Shown here: positions 6,585-12,210 of the stretch, one piece after another
Numbering within the stretch: position 1 is the first letter of the stretch
Layout: every line of letters starts with the position of its first letter
Source of the DNA: a virus
IMG/VR virus record: IMGVR_UViG_3300034199_000003
Span: 1 to 26,560 of that record
Direction: 5' to 3' (one strand)
Length of the DNA: 26,560 nucleotides
Translations under genes and position numbers: made by a program
Notes under the pieces: model-generated
What the model was told of the DNA's origin: nothing
The model's database searches: none
What the model saw: the letters and a program-made list of their open reading frames with translations, nothing else

Positions 6585-6797
6585 GGTGTTCGTCTCCTAT
6601 AAAAGTGCGGGGCGCGTCTCGGCGCCTTACGGTGTGCCTAGTAGACAGCATGACCGTGAACGAGAACGGTCCAGGGCACACACCCCTATCCCTTGGATTA
6701 TCAGAATGTTGCAAGGAGCGCCCCAGCTTCGGTAGGGGGGCTACCGCTGTGCCACTAGTACGCTCCAGCCCATGGCTGACCCAGCTCCGCAGGAATC
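6585..6797. ncRNA. Hairpin-rich intergenic region, candidate structured RNA
   Basis: This 213-base gap has no credible ORF but is packed with inverted repeats. They are GGCGC/GCGCC (6611-6615 with 6622-6626); GTGTGCC/GGCACAC (6632-6638 with 6675-6681) enclosing GACCGT/ACGGTC (6652-6657 with 6666-6671); CCTTG/CAAGG (6691-6695 with 6712-6716); GGAGCG/CGCTCC (6715-6720 with 6761-6766) enclosing CAGC-GGTAG/CTACC-GCTG (6724-6749); and CAGCC/GGCTG (6766-6778). Most can form at once. No U-tract marks a terminator, and no tRNA T-loop or anticodon arm is evident. The strand is unknown. It lies in the 3' region of the DUF2800 message and before the lipoprotein, so it may be a UTR element or a separate RNA. 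Confidence 0.45.
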
Positions 6798-7793
6798 TCA
6801 GTAAACCAGTTTAGCTTGGCCGCCAGGTTTGTAGGCCAACTGCTGGACCAATTCTTTACCTTGGCTCCCCATCTTCTCGGCGGTGGCCGGCGAGACGGGG
6901 TCGACGCCATTGACGCCGAAGGCCGCCATCAATTCCGTCACCGCAAGGCGTTCGTCGCTCCATTTACGGTGGCTCGACGTTACGCCAACTGAAGCGTCAG
7001 GAACCTGGGCGCCGGAAGCGAAGCGCTTCATGATGTCTTTTTCCAGGTTCTTGCGGAAATCTTCCAAACCGCGCAGCACGCGCAGCATCCGTACGGCTGC
7101 CTCGTTGGGCACTTCACCAGGCGTCATCGTGACCGCGGTCATGATAAACGGCAGCATTTCCTGCGTGGCGCCGCAGACGCCGAAAGCGGAACAGTACCGG
7201 CAATGCCTGCCTGGCTTCGGGCCTTCGCCGCCGAGGCCGCGCTTGACCGCTTCAAGCACGAGTTCCCGGTGCGCCTCGACTTCCTCAAGCGTGACGATCC
7301 ACTGCTTGACATCCGACTGGTCGCCAGACGTGCGGCTGTTCGGTTGAACGATAACAAGGCGGTAGTGCTTCGACGAGCCAAATTCTTCAAGCGCGGCGGC
7401 GGCGTAGGTCAGCAGCTGCTTGTTCTGGTACGCGCTGACATCACTCGCGCCATTCTTGTAGTCGAGCAGCGTTGTGATATCGGGCTGGGGCTTAAAAACG
7501 TCAACGGTTCCAAAAACATCTTTAGATAGGTGCACCCTTACCTCAGCTTTCACTGAGCCCCCTAGCTGCCGAACGTAGTCAAGGACCAGATCAATTCCGA
7601 ACAGTACTTCTTCGGGCTCCTTGTCGTGTTTGGGGCTACCCAAAAGAGCCGCCTCGATCAGCGCATGAACACGCGTCCCTTCGCGAGACGCATCGCTATC
7701 CGAGTTGGGCAGCGTTGCGCCAGCAATTGCGGAATATGGGCATTCTAACCACCTAGCTGCACTGCTAGGAGCAAAAACCGCATGCTTAGCCAT
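6798..7793 (-). CDS. DUF2800 RecB/Cas4-like nuclease with Fe-S cysteines
   Basis: A 331-residue protein of the DUF2800 type, a PD-(D/E)XK nuclease family of phages. RecB/Cas4 signatures are in order: N-terminal Cys in WLECPYS (C18), His43 in the REGTRVHALIE helix, Asp98 in GTVD, the D111-Y-K113 catalytic pair, and the QxxxY motif (Q126, Y130). Cys198, Cys201 and Cys207 (CRYCSAFGVC) with C18 reproduce the four-Cys arrangement that holds a 4Fe-4S cluster in AddB and Cas4. It should cut or resect DNA ends during phage recombination or replication. DUF2800 and DUF2815 genes usually co-occur, as here. The start at 7793 has AAGGGA upstream. Confidence 0.85.
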   Translation of the reverse strand: MAKHAVFAPSSAARWLECPYSAIAGATLPNSDSDASREGTRVHALIEAALLGSPKHDKEPEEVLFGIDLVLDYVRQLGGSVKAEVRVHLSKDVFGTVDVFKPQPDITTLLDYKNGASDVSAYQNKQLLTYAAAALEEFGSSKHYRLVIVQPNSRTSGDQSDVKQWIVTLEEVEAHRELVLEAVKRGLGGEGPKPGRHCRYCSAFGVCGATQEMLPFIMTAVTMTPGEVPNEAAVRMLRVLRGLEDFRKNLEKDIMKRFASGAQVPDASVGVTSSHRKWSDERLAVTELMAAFGVNGVDPVSPATAEKMGSQGKELVQQLAYKPGGQAKLVY

Positions 7794-7807
7794 CTACACA
7801 TCCCTTG

Positions 7808-8359
7808 TTAAGCTCGTTTAAAAACGTCGAAGTCCCCGAAGTTAACCGCTGTAAAAGCTCGGTAAGCCGCAGCAGCGTCTTCTTCATGCAAGAAGAGCCC
7901 AAGAGAGATCGTCTTATTGTGCATGCTCACAGATGCGTACCATTTCTGTCTGCTACATACCCAACTAACACCCTTATGCTTACTGGTTCCTCGGTCACTC
8001 CGCATATTTCTCTTGTTTTCTAGAGAAGAGGCTTCTCGTAAATTAAGCCATCTGTTGTCATGGCGAATCCCGTTCACGTGGTCTATTTCATCAGCGGGCC
8101 AGTTCCCTGTTTGTAAAGCCCACACTACTCTATGCGCGAGATACCGGGTCCCGAATATGCTCCCATGGGGGTACCCGTTGGATTTAATACACATAAGTGC
8201 TTCTGCGCCCGCAAAATGGGTATTCCAAACTGCGTAAGCTCTTTTAGTCGCGAATAAGTTCTCCGGCCTGCGTTTCCAGTAGAGCTTTCCGGTCCACGGA
8301 ACATAGATAAGGAGAGCCCTCAAAAGCTCAACATCTATGCTTTTGAGGGCTTTTTTCAT
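7808..8359 (-). CDS. HNH endonuclease with AP2 DNA-binding domain (homing type)
   Basis: A 183-residue protein. The HNH core spans about residues 76-115: HR (76-77), D93-H94 in EIDHVNG, then DNRWLNLR and Asn115. It is followed by an AP2-like domain (residues 126-160, SKHKGVSW...KWYASV...ISLGLF) and a short tail. This architecture is typical of free-standing homing endonucleases in phages, which cut genomes lacking the gene and spread into them. It sits between two replication genes without disrupting either, and its base composition is visibly less GC-rich than its neighbours, consistent with insertion. The start (8359) overlaps the previous stop (TAATG) and is followed at once by a 13-bp inverted repeat inside the coding sequence. 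No strong ribosome binding site is seen. Confidence 0.88.
   Translation of the reverse strand: MKKALKSIDVELLRALLIYVPWTGKLYWKRRPENLFATKRAYAVWNTHFAGAEALMCIKSNGYPHGSIFGTRYLAHRVVWALQTGNWPADEIDHVNGIRHDNRWLNLREASSLENKRNMRSDRGTSKHKGVSWVCSRQKWYASVSMHNKTISLGLFLHEEDAAAAYRAFTAVNFGDFDVFKRA
8315..8356. repeat. Perfect 13-bp inverted repeat in the 5' end of the HNH gene
   Basis: AGCCCTCAAAAGC (8315-8327) and GCTTTTGAGGGCT (8339-8351) are exact reverse complements separated by 11 bases. On the plus strand a T6 run (8351-8356) follows directly, the layout of an intrinsic terminator, but no rightward gene precedes it. In the leftward HNH message the hairpin begins about eight nt into the coding sequence, where it could hinder translation initiation. 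Both arms encode N-terminal residues (KALKS and ELLRAL). Confidence 0.75.
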
Positions 8360-8850
8360 TAGGCTTTGCCGCCGCCCTGCCGATAAGCGGCAATCAAGGC
8401 GTCGTCGGGCAAGTCATGGACGAGCTTGCCGAGGAACTCCTCCTTGGTGACAGACGGCGAGAGGCCGAATGCTTTCTGAATGACCCACGCGAACACCTGG
8501 GCCTCCCCGTGCTGCGCCGAGAGAGTAGTAAGCAACTCCTTCAGCTTGATGACGGCGAGGCGTTCAGCGGGAGCCGCACCGGGGTTGAAGGCAGCTTCGA
8601 CGGGGGCCGGAGCCGCACCGAAGGGGTTTTCAACCGGGGCTTCCGGAGCCGCGCCGAAAACAACAGTCTCGGGCTGGATCGGGGCGGGCGCCTCGGCCTT
8701 CTTGCGGGTCTGGCGGGTCTTCGGCTGGGTCGGTTCGCTGGAAGTACTGGTTGGCGACTCCTCAGACGGGGGCCGGTTACTGTCGCGCATGGAGTCAACG
8801 GCCTCGAACAACTCTTCGAGAGTATCGGCGGAAACAGTGAACTTAAACAT
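8359..8850 (-). CDS. Hypothetical protein with FNPGA-type linker
   Basis: The 163-residue protein has three parts. There is a short N-terminal module (MFKFTVSADTLEELFEAV), a long Pro/Ala/Thr-rich linker (about residues 24-98) containing NPFGAAP and AAFNPGAAPAE, and a helical C-terminal domain (about 99-160) with an amphipathic helix and a DLPDDALIAAYR ending. The FNPGA element also occurs repeatedly in the tail of the SSB-like protein (4043-4783), hinting at a common partner or shared ancestry of the tails. It is the first gene of its unit, 55 nt after promoter motif B, with GAGG before the ATG. Function unknown; a replication accessory role is an inference from context. Confidence 0.75.
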   Translation of the reverse strand: MFKFTVSADTLEELFEAVDSMRDSNRPPSEESPTSTSSEPTQPKTRQTRKKAEAPAPIQPETVVFGAAPEAPVENPFGAAPAPVEAAFNPGAAPAERLAVIKLKELLTTLSAQHGEAQVFAWVIQKAFGLSPSVTKEEFLGKLVHDLPDDALIAAYRQGGGKA

Positions 8851-8882
8851 TTGTAGCCTCTTTCGATGATTTGACAGTCACA

Positions 8883-8911
8883 TTCTTAGGACGGGCGTAA
8901 TCGCCTGTCAA
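8883..8911 (-). promoter_or_regulatory. Promoter motif B (leftward)
   Basis: On the minus strand TTGACA (8911-8906) and TAAGAA (8888-8883) are 17 bases apart. The spacer starts GGCGATTACG, a one-base variant of the recurring element, and ends CCCGTCC, like motif C. The start of the 163-residue gene lies 55 nt downstream. There is no terminator between the helicase stop (8930) and this site. Confidence 0.65.
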
Positions 8912-8929
8912 GGTGCTTTTCGGATAATT

Positions 8930-10375
8930 TTACGCCTTGTGGAGAACGCCGTGCTTGTCGACCGCCCCTTGGGCGCACCAGCCGCGGCGGGCGTCATAGA
9001 CGCAAAAAAGGTGCTGGGCGTCAAGCGGATACGAGGGGGAGAACCAGCGCACCTGGCCCGACGCGGTCGGAATTATCCACAGGTGGCGGCCAATAAGATA
9101 GGAAGGCGACCCAATCGGCTTCACCCACTTGGGTTTGCCGTGGCGCGACAGCAACGAACCCTCGGCGGCGCCCATGCGCAAATCGCCGCCGACAGTGCGT
9201 TCAAGCGAATCAAGCTTTTCGCCAGCATCCGCTTCAGCGCTGTCTATCTTGCCGCTACCGGCCGCGCGCCGCTTTGGCGGCTTGATCATGTCGAGCGCGC
9301 CATGTCGGAGGATATTGCCGCCGAAATCGACCACAACGCAATCGTTGGCAAATTCCGATAGGCGCGCGCCGCGCCCCAGGCTTTGCGCAAACAGAACGCT
9401 AGACTTCATGGGCCTACACAAGGCTATAAAATCAATATCGGGCACGTCGAATCCGGTCGAAAACATGGCTACGCTGAGGAGTATTGGAAACTCACCACGC
9501 CTGAACGCTTCTATGTTGACGTTTCTTCCGGTGTTGCCGGTGTGAACGGCCCGCGCGTCTATGTTAAGCTTCTTGCACTCAACTTCCAACGCGTTGGCGT
9601 GCGCTATATCGCAGGCAAAGACCAACGCCCGCGTGCGGCCCTCTTCTTTCATAGCCTCGACGAAGGCGGCCGCATGCGCCGGAGCGAGCGCCACGCCGCG
9701 GTTAGTCAGTTCGTTACCGGACCACTCGCCTTGCGAATTGGTCTTCAGGCCCTTGGTTTCAATGTTCGGCGCCGCTGCCGCTACCGCACGTAGCGGCTTG
9801 ACATAGCCATCCTCAAGCGCCTCCAGGAAGCCGTAGCTGTAGACCTTTTTGCCGAAAGTGTTCTCAAGGGAGCCGGTCCCGTCCTCGCGCCAGCCTGTGC
9901 CGGTCAAGCCCCGAAACCACCCCTTGGATAGCGTATTCTTGATCTGGAGGTACTGGCTGGCCGAACCGTCCTTGTGCGCCTCCATCCGGGCGCGGTGGAC
10001 TTCGTCAATGATGACGACGCCCACGTCTTTGAAATAGTCGAGCCGGTTGGCGATTGTGCCGACGCTGCCAACAGTCAAGCGCCCGAAGACAGCCGACTCG
10101 CCAAGGCCCGCGCTGCAGATGCTCGGCGACAACCCCAGCCATTTACACGCCTTGGCGTTCTGCTTCACCAACTCCTCAGTGTGAGCGATGATCAGCACCC
10201 GGCTGCGCGGGAGCGCACGCTGGGCCAGCGCGGCCATTACTAGCGACTTGCCCGAGGCGACCGACATTTCAGCATATGCAAAGCGGTCAGTCGCACAGGC
10301 GAGCGCTTCAACTGCTTCCTTTTGGTGGCTTCTGAGTTCCACGCTCAAAATCTGTTCATCAATTTGCAAGTCCAC
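8930..10375 (-). CDS. DEVH-box superfamily 2 DNA helicase (RadD-like)
   Basis: The protein has 481 residues from the GTG at 10375. The frame is open further upstream, but that part would overlap the divergent gene and its promoter and has no helicase similarity. Visible motifs are ELRSHQKEAVEAL near the N-terminus (Q-motif region), Walker A SVASGKS (residues 38-44), DEVH (124-127), GLTGTG (motif III-like), and in the second RecA domain FSTGFDVP with QSLGRGAR (331-338, motif VI). The layout resembles RadD/SSL2-type helicases of phages. It would unwind or remodel DNA using ATP during phage replication. A C-terminal region of about 100 residues has no assigned domain. The GTG start has only a weak GGGG upstream. 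Confidence 0.9.
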   Translation of the reverse strand: MDLQIDEQILSVELRSHQKEAVEALACATDRFAYAEMSVASGKSLVMAALAQRALPRSRVLIIAHTEELVKQNAKACKWLGLSPSICSAGLGESAVFGRLTVGSVGTIANRLDYFKDVGVVIIDEVHRARMEAHKDGSASQYLQIKNTLSKGWFRGLTGTGWREDGTGSLENTFGKKVYSYGFLEALEDGYVKPLRAVAAAAPNIETKGLKTNSQGEWSGNELTNRGVALAPAHAAAFVEAMKEEGRTRALVFACDIAHANALEVECKKLNIDARAVHTGNTGRNVNIEAFRRGEFPILLSVAMFSTGFDVPDIDFIALCRPMKSSVLFAQSLGRGARLSEFANDCVVVDFGGNILRHGALDMIKPPKRRAAGSGKIDSAEADAGEKLDSLERTVGGDLRMGAAEGSLLSRHGKPKWVKPIGSPSYLIGRHLWIIPTASGQVRWFSPSYPLDAQHLFCVYDARRGWCAQGAVDKHGVLHKA

Positions 10376-10394
10376 GAGAACGCCCCACCGTAAT

Positions 10395-10424
10395 TTGACA
10401 CGCGCATACGATTGCGCATATGGT
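10395..10424 (+). promoter_or_regulatory. Promoter motif F (rightward) at the divergent junction
   Basis: TTGACA (10395-10400) is followed by CGCGCATACG and, at 18-base spacing, TATGGT (10419-10424). The GTG of the RHH gene lies 50 nt downstream of TTGACA. The spacer and -10 region are made of the tandem repeat listed separately, so the site may be autoregulated. No clear promoter for the leftward helicase was found in the same 75-base gap. Confidence 0.55.
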
Positions 10425-10425
10425 T
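10402..10425 (+). promoter_or_regulatory. Tandem 12-bp repeat, candidate operator
   Basis: GCGCATACGATT is followed directly by GCGCATATGGTT, two 12-mers differing at two positions. They cover the spacer and the -10 region of promoter motif F, just upstream of a ribbon-helix-helix gene. RHH proteins commonly bind tandem sites as pairs of dimers, so this is a plausible operator. The link is inference. Confidence 0.45.
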
Positions 10426-10450
10426 GCAAAACGCAAGATAGGAAAATGCC

Positions 10451-10654
10451 GTGACAAAAATAGATGAAGTTCCGCCCTTTGTTCCGACGCCGGCAACGGC
10501 GGAAGAATCGGGGCCGATGGTCGTCATGACCGTTCGCATCGCGCCTAAGACACGGGATGCGATCAAGGCGCTGTACCGCCAGGAACTCAGGTTCAACAGC
10601 GTCTCCCACGTTATTCAGGTGGCCGTCGATCAGTTTCTGGCCGCGCAGGGCTGA
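10451..10654 (+). CDS. Ribbon-helix-helix (CopG/Arc-type) regulator
   Basis: A 67-residue protein starting at a GTG with AGGA eight bases upstream; the nearby ATG at 10446 would give only two codons. After a Pro/Glu-rich N-terminal arm of about 22 residues comes an RHH fold: strand VVMTVRIA (24-31), helix A KTRDAIKALYRQ (33-44), turn around FNS, and helix B SVSHVIQVAVDQFLAA (50-65). RHH proteins bind DNA as dimers through the strand and often repress their own promoter. It is the first gene of the rightward operon and lies beside a tandem repeat, which supports autoregulation. Confidence 0.75.
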   Translation: MTKIDEVPPFVPTPATAEESGPMVVMTVRIAPKTRDAIKALYRQELRFNSVSHVIQVAVDQFLAAQG

Positions 10655-10655
10655 C

Positions 10656-10991
10656 GTGGCGTACAGCGAAGACTCGCTTCAGTTTTATGCGGCGAAGCGC
10701 TTTCACGACGCATGTCAAAAGACCGTTTGGTTTCACCCCGCAAACGGTGAGAAGCGCGACAAGATCACCGCCGCCAAGCTCAAGAAAATGGGCGTCCGGT
10801 CTGGCGTGGCCGACTTCATCCTGTTGTGCCGGGGGCTGCCGATTGCCGTCGAACTGAAGACGATCACTGGCCGCCAGTCCGAGAACCAGAAAGGCTTTCA
10901 GTCCGCATGGGAAGCCGCAGGCGGTGTCTACGTGGTTGTGCGGACGCCTGGAGAAATTGACGGCCTTGTATTCCGTTTTCTCCTCGACTAG
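10656..10991 (+). CDS. VRR-NUC domain nuclease
   Basis: A 111-residue stand-alone VRR-NUC protein, the PD-(D/E)XK branch found in FAN1 and in many phage replication modules. The start is a GTG at 10656, one base after the RHH stop codon, with AGGG upstream. Family motifs are H27-x-x-N30 (WFHPANGE), the basic AAKLKKMGVRSG segment, G50-V-A-D53 with the active-site Asp, and E66-x-K68 in VELKT, followed by a Q-rich segment ending in FQ (81-82). Such enzymes act on branched or flapped DNA, so it may resolve replication or recombination intermediates. It fits the helicase, polymerase and DUF2800 set. Confidence 0.9.
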   Translation: MAYSEDSLQFYAAKRFHDACQKTVWFHPANGEKRDKITAAKLKKMGVRSGVADFILLCRGLPIAVELKTITGRQSENQKGFQSAWEAAGGVYVVVRTPGEIDGLVFRFLLD

Positions 10992-10994
10992 CGG

Positions 10995-11023
10995 TTGACA
11001 AGCAAATACGGCTGTCCTAATTT
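10995..11023 (+). promoter_or_regulatory. Promoter motif C (rightward)
   Basis: TTGACA (10995-11000), a 17-base spacer beginning AGCAAATACG and ending GGCTGTCC, and TAATTT (11018-11023) form a good sigma70-like promoter. The GGCTGTC part is shared with motif A. The ATG of the next gene lies 50 nt after TTGACA. It gives the last four genes of the rightward operon an extra start. Confidence 0.7.
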
Positions 11024-11050
11024 TACGCATTGACAAACGAGGATCTCCCC

Positions 11051-11290
11051 ATGCGCATCAAAGTGGACACCGGCGAAAGCAGCCTCGTGAAAGAGAGCGT
11101 GAAAATAGCCGGTATGATCTCTAGCGCTGCTGACGGCTACACGATTGACGGCGTTATTAACGGCATGGGTATTGTTCTCGCGCATTTCCTCTGCGACCGC
11201 ACTGAGGAGGACCGCAAAATGGTTCTAGACGCTTTTGTCGAGGTTACCCGCCGCAATATACGCCAGTTCGCTGGTGAGCACACCGCATAG
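11051..11290 (+). CDS. Hypothetical 79-residue protein
   Basis: The start is the ATG at 11051, with GAGGA eight bases upstream and directly downstream of promoter motif C; upstream in-frame TTG codons fall inside the promoter. The protein is helical, with a central segment (DGYTIDGVINGMGIVLAHFL, residues 29-48) and a charged C-terminal helix (EEDRKMVLDAFVEVTRRNI). The pattern is common among small phage proteins, but no family can be named. It leads the DUF6378-like, Cys-rich and GcrA-like genes. Confidence 0.7.
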   Translation: MRIKVDTGESSLVKESVKIAGMISSAADGYTIDGVINGMGIVLAHFLCDRTEEDRKMVLDAFVEVTRRNIRQFAGEHTA

Positions 11291-11302
11291 GAAAGAATCA
11301 AT

Positions 11303-11572
11303 ATGGCCCACCACACTGATATCTTGATGAATACCGCACACACGCTCAGAGACCGAACCGAGCAGTATGGAAGCCCCTCCGAGACATACCAGCGCGCGGC
11401 GGCGATTGCCTCGATCACGACCGGAAAGCAGTTGACGCACTACGACATTGTCATGGTCATGCATGCGGTCAAGATGTCGCGCGTGGTGACCGGGCGTGGC
11501 AATCTTGACCACTACGAGGACGCTATCAATTATCTGGCGTTCGCGGCTGAGTTCGCTACCGAGGAGGCGTAA
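11303..11572 (+). CDS. DUF6378-like protein (all-alpha, MazG-like arrangement)
   Basis: An 89-residue protein with the DUF6378 pattern: an N-terminal helix leading to RTEQYGSPSETYQRAA (residues 18-33), a middle helix THYDIVMVMHAVKMSR (45-60), and DHYEDAINYLAFAAE (69-83). The D...EDxxNYLA ending and the K-x-x-R in the middle resemble the compact helical folds of small phage nucleotide-related proteins. The biochemical role of the family is unknown to me, and a nucleotide-pool function is only a guess. AGGA precedes the ATG. Confidence 0.75.
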   Translation: MAHHTDILMNTAHTLRDRTEQYGSPSETYQRAAAIASITTGKQLTHYDIVMVMHAVKMSRVVTGRGNLDHYEDAINYLAFAAEFATEEA

Positions 11573-11575
11573 GCC

Positions 11576-11812
11576 ATGATTAGCCCGGGGGCTGCTGAAT
11601 GGATCACCGTAGCACTAGCGCGGCGCATTCATGACTTGGGCGTGATTGGAACATGCAGCAGCCCCCGGTGCATGTGCAGTCCTGATAACGAAGGATGGCC
11701 GCATGCGGCTGATTGTCACTGCCACGACCGAAAGCACGCCATGCTTGAAATGGCGAAGATTAACAACCGCTTCGCCGCTGAGGTGAAGAAAGCAATGGAC
11801 GCCACGCCATGA
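11576..11812 (+). CDS. Cys/His-rich small protein
   Basis: The 78-residue product starts at the ATG at 11576, with GAGGAGG inside the end of the previous gene. It carries Cys27, Cys32, Cys34, Cys47, Cys49 and His50 (SSPRCMCS and DCHCHDRKH), enough ligands for one metal site, followed by a helical C-terminus. Its stop overlaps the GcrA-like start (ATGA), so the two are coupled. No named family; metal binding is inferred from the ligand cluster. Confidence 0.7.
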   Translation: MISPGAAEWITVALARRIHDLGVIGTCSSPRCMCSPDNEGWPHAADCHCHDRKHAMLEMAKINNRFAAEVKKAMDATP

Positions 11813-12210
11813 CCAGGGAAGAAGACACGATTATCCGGATGCGGGCCGAAGGATTCTCGACTACTAAAATTGGCGCGGTTCTTGGAATTAGCCGGAGCGC
11901 AACGTGCGGGCGCATGCACCGCATGAGGGCGCGCGGCATCGTGTTCAAGGAGGTGGTGGTCAAGTGCCCTGACGGCCGCTCGCGCACCGAGAAAACGCAC
12001 CCCAGGCCGCTGGCGCCCAAACCGCCGGCGGGCGCCGCAGTGATTGGCCGCGTCTCGATTATGGACCTGGCGCCTTGGCATTGCCGAGCGGTCACGCCGC
12101 AGTACGACAGCACTCTTTATTGTGGCGCCTTGAAGCGCGACGGCAGCTCGTACTGCGCTGACCACCACCAGCTTTACTACCTAACGAAGCGGCCTCAGAC
12201 GCCAGCGTAG
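11809..12210 (+). CDS. GcrA-like cell-cycle regulator homologue
   Basis: A 133-residue protein with both parts of GcrA. The N-terminal helix-turn-helix (residues 1-43) contains EDTIIRMRAEGFSTTKIGAVLG and SRSATCGRMHRM, the GcrA pattern ending in SRxAVIGKxHR. The C-terminal sigma-interacting part contains CRAV (C92), LYCG (C105) and SYCADHHQLYY (C116, H119), matching GcrA's FCG...SYCxxHxxxAY ending. In Caulobacter GcrA binds sigma70 domain 2 and activates promoters, helped by GANTC adenine methylation. A phage copy could redirect host RNA polymerase to phage genes or alter host cell-cycle genes. It is the last gene of the rightward operon and overlaps the convergent tail gene by 16 bp. Confidence 0.9.
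   Translation: MTREEDTIIRMRAEGFSTTKIGAVLGISRSATCGRMHRMRARGIVFKEVVVKCPDGRSRTEKTHPRPLAPKPPAGAAVIGRVSIMDLAPWHCRAVTPQYDSTLYCGALKRDGSSYCADHHQLYYLTKRPQTPA

Noticed and set aside
6715-6766. Possible tRNA or tRNA-like gene
   Set aside because: The six-pair outer stem resembles an acceptor stem, but the element is about 52 nt, lacks a T-loop consensus and an anticodon arm, and does not end in CCA.
8315-8356. Intrinsic terminator for a rightward transcript
   Set aside because: The hairpin and T6 tract fit, but there is no rightward gene upstream; it is kept as an inverted repeat with possible translational effect.
6598-8359. HEARO-type RNA associated with an HNH gene
   Set aside because: The HNH protein here is the AP2-linked homing type, not the IsrB-like one tied to HEARO, and the structured region is separated from it by the DUF2800 gene.
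10376-10609. Upstream extension of the helicase to a start at 10609
   Set aside because: The added 78 residues are low-quality, overlap the divergent RHH gene and promoter F, and show no helicase similarity.
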